From assembly GCA_003645605.1 (NCBI GenBank), contig QNAY01000010.1:1-10896 (forward strand): a DNA stretch of 10,896 nt, in the 5' to 3' direction. The notes under the pieces were generated by a model. The model did not search any database. It worked only from the letters and a program-made list of their open reading frames with translations, and had not been told where the DNA came from. Shown here in pieces: positions 7,154 through 10,896 of this stretch (the first letter of the stretch is position 1; each line of letters begins with the position of its first letter). A program made the translations under genes and the position numbers. Source of the stretch: Thermodesulfobacteriota bacterium. GTDB lineage: Bacteria > Desulfobacterota > Dissulfuribacteria > Dissulfuribacterales > UBA3076.

Positions 7154-7181
7154 TTTTCAGCGGAATCATATATGCTATTAT
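7154..7181 (+). promoter_or_regulatory. Candidate promoter of the CLC gene, possibly leaderless
   Basis: TTTTCA (7154-7159), 16 bases, then TATTAT (7176-7181) match the -35 and -10 consensus at 4/6 and 5/6. A start 7-8 bases downstream would fall on or next to the ATG at 7189. The ATG has no Shine-Dalgarno in the preceding bases, which agrees with a leaderless message. This is inference only; the -35 is poor. Confidence 0.35.
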
Positions 7182-7188
7182 GCAGTAG

Positions 7189-8982
7189 ATGCTTAATAGA
7201 TCAGTTCAAACTTTAAAAGAATATACAGGACCGCTTTTATTGGCATTGGTCATCGGGGCACTTGCCGGCCTGGGAGTGGTAATGTTCAGGTGGCTGATAC
7301 TCTTTGGCCAGGAGGTCCTATGGCCTGCCGGCGCTGACTTTGCAGGACAGGTCCAACATGCCGAATGGTGGTGGAAGCTCCTTATTCCTGCCGGTATGGG
7401 CCTGTTGGTAGGACCCATAATTACTTTTTGGGCACCCGAGGTCAGAGGACCCGGTGTGCCGGAAGTAATGGAGGCCCTTGCTCTTAAGGGTGGTCAAATA
7501 AGGCATCGTGTTACTCTGATAAAGGCATTTGTCACAGCAGGGCTTATCTCAGCAGGTGCCTCGGTCGGGCGTGAAGGTCCTGTGGTTCAGATTGGCTCCT
7601 CCATTGGCTCTTCCCTTACCCAGATGTTAAAGCTGAGGCGGGATTCAAGGAGGCTGGCCGTTGCCTGTGGGGCCGCAGCCGGCATAGCCGCTACCTTTCA
7701 GGCCCCTATGGCCGGGACTCTGTTTGCAGTGGAGGTGCTGCTTTTTGACCTTGAAATCGCCTCGCTCAGCAACATAGTAATAGCTGCTGTTACAGGTACC
7801 ATGGTTGCCAGGGCGTTTTGGGAAGGGGCGCAGATATTTGTGATCCCCGATTTCTTTATGGCATATCCTGCTGAGCTGCTCCTATATTTTTTCCTGGGGC
7901 TTGTCGCGGGTCTTATAAGCCTGGTGCTTATGGGAGCGATTTTTTCCTTGCCCAGGTTTTGGAAAAGGGTAGGGGTGCCGGACTGGTTGAGTCCCGCCTT
8001 TGGCGGACTCCTGATAGGGATTGTTGCCCTCTATTGTCCGTGGGTTTTGGGCGTTGGGTATGAAAGCATAGATGCCTCCCTTGCCGGCAAGGTGTCCTTG
8101 GTGTTTGCCTTAACGCTGCTTGTTGCCAAAATCGTGGCTACAGGCTTTTCCATAGGATCGGGAATGAGTGGAGGAATATTCGCACCATCTCTGTTTATAG
8201 GGGCGGCACTGGGGTCTTTAGTAGGCCTTGCAGCCCAGTCACTGTGGCCGGAATCAGATCTTGTTCCTGCCCACTATGCCCTTATAGGCATGGGGGCCAT
8301 GATTAGCGGAACCACTCTGGCTCCCATAACGGCGGTGCTCACCATCTTTGAGCTTACGTATACTTACGAGGTGATATTGCCCCTGATGGTATCATGTATT
8401 GCAAGCCTTACGGTGGTCCGTCTGCTCCATGGCTACTCAATATATGAGACAAAGCTCTTTCTTAAGGGAGTGAATATTGTAAAAGGGCACGAGGTCAATG
8501 TCTTGAGGGGTATGAGAGTAGGTGAACATATGAGCATGGATTTGCAGGTCCTACGCACAGATACCCCCTTCAGTGAGATAGCGTCTGCCATGGAGCAAAG
8601 TCCGTTTCCTCACTTTCTTGTGCTTGACTCACAGGATCGCCTGTCAGGAGTTCTGACATTGAGGGATTGCAGAAAGTATTTTGCCCATCCGGAGTTGTGC
8701 AGACCCGATACCACCGCAAGTTTACTTATGGTTAAGGAATTAGTCCTAGTGGACGAAAAGACTGATATGGAAACAGCCTTTCATATTTTTGCCAAGCATA
8801 ACATTTCTTTCCTTCCGGTTGTGGGGTCCGGTGATCCGAAGACCGTAGTCGGGCAACTGAAAAAGACGGACCTGTTTGCCGCCTATGATCAGTACGTGCT
8901 CAAAGAACGCCTGCTTCCTCCAATTGGATGGGTGTGTCCTCTGCCTCACACGAGTTCAAAGGTTCAGAGGTTCAGAGGTTAG
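7189..8982 (+). CDS. CLC-family anion channel/antiporter with tandem CBS domains
   Basis: This 597-residue inner-membrane protein moves chloride or another small anion, either as a channel or as an H+-coupled exchanger. The CLC core (about 12-425) shows the gate motif GREGP (127-131, gating glutamate E129), GSGMSGGIFAPSL (323-335) and the pore-facing tyrosine Y419 in SIYETK. Two CBS domains follow (about 440-500 and 512-570), which in the family sense nucleotides. Two key positions differ from E. coli ClcA. The selectivity motif reads GPGVP (87-91), with Pro for the central Ser. The internal proton glutamate (E203 in ClcA) is Val183, in LFAVEVLL. The ATG start has no ribosome site. The last residues, SSKVQRFRG, and the stop codon are encoded by a GGTTCAAA-type repeat tract, so the original end was probably different. 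The gene is divergent from the Gate gene and lies 105 bases before carD. Confidence 0.95.
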   Translation: MLNRSVQTLKEYTGPLLLALVIGALAGLGVVMFRWLILFGQEVLWPAGADFAGQVQHAEWWWKLLIPAGMGLLVGPIITFWAPEVRGPGVPEVMEALALKGGQIRHRVTLIKAFVTAGLISAGASVGREGPVVQIGSSIGSSLTQMLKLRRDSRRLAVACGAAAGIAATFQAPMAGTLFAVEVLLFDLEIASLSNIVIAAVTGTMVARAFWEGAQIFVIPDFFMAYPAELLLYFFLGLVAGLISLVLMGAIFSLPRFWKRVGVPDWLSPAFGGLLIGIVALYCPWVLGVGYESIDASLAGKVSLVFALTLLVAKIVATGFSIGSGMSGGIFAPSLFIGAALGSLVGLAAQSLWPESDLVPAHYALIGMGAMISGTTLAPITAVLTIFELTYTYEVILPLMVSCIASLTVVRLLHGYSIYETKLFLKGVNIVKGHEVNVLRGMRVGEHMSMDLQVLRTDTPFSEIASAMEQSPFPHFLVLDSQDRLSGVLTLRDCRKYFAHPELCRPDTTASLLMVKELVLVDEKTDMETAFHIFAKHNISFLPVVGSGDPKTVVGQLKKTDLFAAYDQYVLKERLLPPIGWVCPLPHTSSKVQRFRG

Positions 8983-8986
8983 GGTT
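8952..8986. repeat. GGTTCAAA/GGTTCAGA tract overlapping the CLC stop codon
   Basis: Starting at GAGTTCAAAGG, units of GGTTCAGA recur with a period of 8 and decay to GGTTAGGGTTC. The tract supplies the last codons and the TAG (8980-8982) of the CLC gene. It is the same family as the tract at 7050-7090, in the same orientation. Confidence 0.65.
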
Positions 8987-9020
8987 CCCGGTCCGGCATG
9001 TTTCGGAAAATTGGGAAATA

Positions 9021-9029
9021 TGTTATATT
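9021..9029 (+). promoter_or_regulatory. Candidate extended -10 promoter of carD
   Basis: TGTTATATT is a TGn-extended -10 (TATATT, 5/6). The -35 position (about 9001-9006) is poor, as is common when an extended -10 is present. It would give a leader of about 50 bases. A second TATATT at 9045-9050 is an alternative. The surroundings are strongly AT-rich, so chance matches are likely. Confidence 0.35.
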
Positions 9030-9087
9030 AGTTTTTAAAATGATTATATTTTATGGATTTTTTTGGAGCTATTAGAGGTTAATCAGT

Positions 9088-9597
9088 ATGTTTAATGTTG
9101 GCGATCTAGCAGTGTATCCCGCACATGGTGTGGGTTTGATCGAAGGTATAGAGGAAAAATCAATATCCGGGATCGAACATATTTTTTATGTAATACGTAT
9201 CCTTGACAATGACATGAAAATAATGGTCCCCAGGAAAAACGCCGAACACATCGGACTCAGGAGAGTTATTTCTGATAGTGAGGTCGAACAGGTCTATGCC
9301 ATTTTAGAGAAAAAAGACATAAAGTTCATTCCCCAGACATGGAACCGTCGTTACCGGGAGTACATGGATAAGATAAAAACAGGTTCGATTTTCGATCTGG
9401 CAACTGTCTTGAGGGATCTCTATATCCTGCAAATGGATAAACCACTTTCATTTGGTGAGAAAAAGATGCTGGATACTGCCAAGAGTTTGCTAGTCAAGGA
9501 ACTTTCCGTTGCCAAGGATAAAAAAGAAGAAGAGATTACCGAGGGAATCGAGTCTATCTTTAATAATGTGAGCGCAGAGGTTGAGGTTGAGGTATAG
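9088..9597 (+). CDS. carD: CarD family transcriptional regulator
   Basis: This 169-residue protein has the two CarD parts. The N-terminal RNA-polymerase-interaction (Tudor-like) domain (about 1-60) starts FNVGDLAVYPAHGVGLIEGI and carries VPRKNAEHIGLR (47-58). The helical C-terminal DNA-binding domain (about 65-160) has W85 in the TWNRRYREYMDKI stretch, at the position of the Trp that wedges into the promoter bubble edge in mycobacterial CarD. CarD binds the RNA polymerase beta subunit and stabilises open complexes, especially at rRNA and stress promoters. The length is typical of the short CarD form found in delta-group bacteria and actinobacteria, rather than the longer Myxococcus CarD with an HMGA-like tail. 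The final residues are acidic/valine-rich (AEVEVEV), beyond the conserved core. The ATG has AGAGG at 9074-9078 with 9-base spacing. rluD follows after about 85 bases. Confidence 0.95.
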   Translation: MFNVGDLAVYPAHGVGLIEGIEEKSISGIEHIFYVIRILDNDMKIMVPRKNAEHIGLRRVISDSEVEQVYAILEKKDIKFIPQTWNRRYREYMDKIKTGSIFDLATVLRDLYILQMDKPLSFGEKKMLDTAKSLLVKELSVAKDKKEEEITEGIESIFNNVSAEVEVEV

Positions 9598-9629
9598 ACT
9601 GTTTTATGCTGCTCCGGGCGCATTCAAAT

Positions 9630-9656
9630 GAACATCGAACATCGAACTACGAACCA
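9630..9656. repeat. GAACATC short-period repeat tract between carD and rluD
   Basis: GAACATCGAACATCGAAC is followed by a decayed unit, TACGAACCA. The period is 8, with about three units. It lies in the 85-base spacer between carD and rluD, 27 bases before the rluD ATG. It belongs to the same general class of short-period degenerate tracts as those at 2743, 7050 and 8952, with a different unit. Confidence 0.55.
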
Positions 9657-9682
9657 ATAAATTGAGCTGAGTGTCATGCAGT

Positions 9683-10636
9683 ATGGCAGACATCGCCAAG
9701 CACGTTATAAATGTAAATGACGATGGTGCAGGAAAGAGACTTGATAAATTTCTTGCCTTAAAGGACCTTGGACTTTCAAGGTCGCAAATTCAAAACCTCA
9801 TTCACGACGGCCATATAAAAGTCAGAGGACATGCAAGAACATCCTCAAGTCTTAGGGTTCATGCCGGAGACAGCATTGATATCCATATCCCTGCCTTAAA
9901 ACCGCTGTCTGTTGAACCTGTTCCGATCCCCCTGGAAATCGTTTACGAAGACAGCCACCTGCTTGTTCTGGAAAAACCAGCCGGTCTTGTTGTCCATCCA
10001 GGGGCAGGGGATGAGGATTACACCCTGGTTCACGGCCTTCTGCACCATTGCAAGGATCTTTCGGGTATAGGCGGGTATCTCAGACCGGGCATTGTACACA
10101 GGCTTGACAAGAACACATCAGGCCTGATGGTTGTAGCAAAGGATGATGAGGCACACAGGGGATTAACAGAGCAATTCAAGTCAGGAATGATTGACAAGAC
10201 CTATCTGGCCCTGGTCCGGGGCAGGCTCCGTGACAGGAACGGTCGTTTGGATTCAGCCATTGGACGTCACCCTGTTAATCGTAAGAAGATGTCCACCAGA
10301 TCCAGAAAGGGAAGATCCGCCATTACCGAGTGGCAGGTTGTTGAAGAACTCAGGGGTTCAACCCTTTTATCTTTAAAGATACGTACAGGAAGAACACACC
10401 AGATCCGTGTCCATATGAGTTCTCTGGGGCATCCTGTCCTGGGAGACTCCTTGTATCGCGGGCCGACGGAATTCAGGGTTGGGCATACAGTCATTCCGAT
10501 CCGAAGACAGATGCTTCACGCCGCCTGTTTGCAGTTTATTCATCCCATCACAGGTAAAAAAATGAAATGGAAAAGCAAGCTGCCTGCAGACATAGCCTCT
10601 GTCCTTGAGAGCCTGAAGGGAAAAAACGAATTATGA
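9683..10636 (+). CDS. rluD: RluA/RluD-family 23S rRNA pseudouridine synthase
   Basis: This cytoplasmic enzyme isomerises uridines to pseudouridine in large-subunit rRNA; RluD itself modifies helix 69. Numbered from the ATG (317 residues), an S4 RNA-binding domain lies at about 17-67 (KRLDKFLA). The catalytic domain follows, with LEKPAGLVVHPG (96-107), the catalytic motif HRLDKNTSGL (139-148, nucleophile D142) and GRTHQIRVH (236-244). A C-terminal HAACLQF/HP segment completes the fold. Length and order are those of the RluD group. RluA lacks the S4 domain, and RluB/E/F are a different family. The exact target uridines are inferred. A GTG at 9671, four codons upstream, is in frame and possible; I prefer the ATG at 9683 because the added residues (MSCS) are unconserved. 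Neither start has a strong ribosome site. The gene probably shares transcripts with carD. The stop at 10634-10636 overlaps a short minus-strand frame. Confidence 0.93.
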   Translation: MADIAKHVINVNDDGAGKRLDKFLALKDLGLSRSQIQNLIHDGHIKVRGHARTSSSLRVHAGDSIDIHIPALKPLSVEPVPIPLEIVYEDSHLLVLEKPAGLVVHPGAGDEDYTLVHGLLHHCKDLSGIGGYLRPGIVHRLDKNTSGLMVVAKDDEAHRGLTEQFKSGMIDKTYLALVRGRLRDRNGRLDSAIGRHPVNRKKMSTRSRKGRSAITEWQVVEELRGSTLLSLKIRTGRTHQIRVHMSSLGHPVLGDSLYRGPTEFRVGHTVIPIRRQMLHAACLQFIHPITGKKMKWKSKLPADIASVLESLKGKNEL

Positions 10637-10744
10637 AGCCAACCCTTTTGGGATTTCATTTTGCATGGATTCTACGACCGCAACCGGATCCTTAGGAACG
10701 GGAGATAAATAAGTTGAACAAAAATTAATAGGATTTTTTGGCAT
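10631..10744 (-). CDS. Doubtful 37-residue reading frame
   Basis: On the minus strand an ATG at 10742-10744 opens 37 codons to a TAA at 10631-10633, overlapping the 3' end of rluD by 6 bases. The sequence (start MPKNPINF, later KDPVAVVESMQNEIPKG) has balanced composition, but I recognise no family. GAAGG lies directly against the ATG, which is too close for a good ribosome site. The frame is shared with the partial minus-strand frame at 10808-10896; in-frame stops separate the two. This could be a small gene, the decayed end of a larger one, or chance. Confidence 0.2.
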   Translation of the reverse strand: MPKNPINFCSTYLSPVPKDPVAVVESMQNEIPKGLAS

Positions 10745-10807
10745 CCTTCATTCACCAGTTTACACTTTTTTAACAATACAGTTCGGCACGTTTATTGCTT
10801 TAGCAGG

Positions 10808-10896
10808 CTATGGATAGGCTGCAAGATTTTGGACTATGTTGTCGTTGAAGGTTTCCAGCAAATAATTCTTTACTGCAATAAGCCAATGAATGCCTA
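10808..10896 (-). CDS. Possible C-terminal end of a minus-strand gene (partial)
   Basis: Entering from the right edge on the minus strand, 28 codons are open to a TAG at 10808-10810. The residues (..AVKNYLLETFNDNIVQNLAAYP) look like an amphipathic helical C-terminus. It is too short for a family call. If real, its gene converges on rluD. In the space between rluD and this frame (10637-10807) I see only the doubtful 37-codon frame and no convincing terminator. Confidence 0.25.
   Translation of the reverse strand, partial: GIHWLIAVKNYLLETFNDNIVQNLAAYP

Noticed and set aside
6595..7188. 197-codon plus-strand frame ending next to the CLC start
   Set aside because: It overlaps the well-supported Gate gene on the other strand, and its tail is simply the translated GGTTCAAA repeats.
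10640..10665. Possible rho-independent terminator after rluD (CCCTTTTGGG then T-rich)
   Set aside because: The stem is only three clean base pairs, and the T-run is broken by C and A.
10718..10896. Open plus-strand frame of 59 codons to the right edge
   Set aside because: There is no start codon with a ribosome site, and the composition is rich in Phe, Cys and His, as expected for chance AT-rich DNA.

Overview
The window holds seven intact, recognisable protein genes. Four lie on the minus strand on the left (about 270 to 6990), and three lie on the plus strand on the right (about 7190 to 10640). Two or three short, doubtful reading frames sit at the extreme ends. No rRNA, tRNA, CRISPR array, insertion sequence or phage gene was recognised. 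The gene set points to a Gram-negative bacterium, most likely Desulfobacterota (the former Deltaproteobacteria): a single-domain CarD regulator, an RluD-type pseudouridine synthase, a Ste24-like M48 protease, a CBS-containing CLC protein, a large secreted M1/ChaN/PDZ protein, and spacers seeded with short 7-8 bp repeats. This taxonomic guess is inference from gene content and style.

Minus-strand block, in transcription order: (i) a membrane protein with two nucleoside-recognition (Gate) halves (5910-6989); (ii) 17 bases downstream, a 1028-residue exported protein joining an M1-type zinc peptidase domain, an uncharacterised alpha/beta segment, a ChaN-type (haem-binding/TIKI-like) domain and a C-terminal PDZ domain (2806-5892); (iii) after a 102-base spacer with a palindrome, a cation diffusion facilitator that resembles eukaryotic ZnT9/SLC30A9 more than the YiiP type (1768-2703); (iv) after a 254-base spacer with a palindromic repeat and a promoter-like dyad, a Ste24/HtpX-type CAAX-protease-like M48 enzyme (266-1513). 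The first two genes are very probably one transcription unit. The others may be read through or may have their own promoters. Three of the four encode predicted zinc- or metal-dependent or metal-moving membrane/envelope proteins, so an envelope proteolysis and metal-handling theme is plausible but unproven.

The divergent 199-base spacer (6990-7188) separates this block from the plus-strand genes. These are a CLC anion channel/antiporter with two CBS domains (7189-8982), a CarD transcription factor (9088-9597) and an RluA/RluD-family 23S rRNA pseudouridine synthase (about 9683-10636). The CLC protein has two unusual key residues: Pro in the selectivity motif and Val at the internal proton-glutamate position.

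The spacers are notable. Degenerate short-period tracts based on GGTTCAAA lie before and at the end of the CLC gene. CGCAAAGG units lie between the CDF and M1/ChaN genes, and GAACATC units lie between carD and rluD. A REP-like palindromic element lies at 1672-1761, and a truncated relative of one end of it lies just before the CLC gene. One GGTTCAAA tract forms the last codons and the stop of the CLC gene. The best candidate for something poorly described is the M1-ChaN-PDZ fusion and its tight coupling to the Gate-domain membrane protein.
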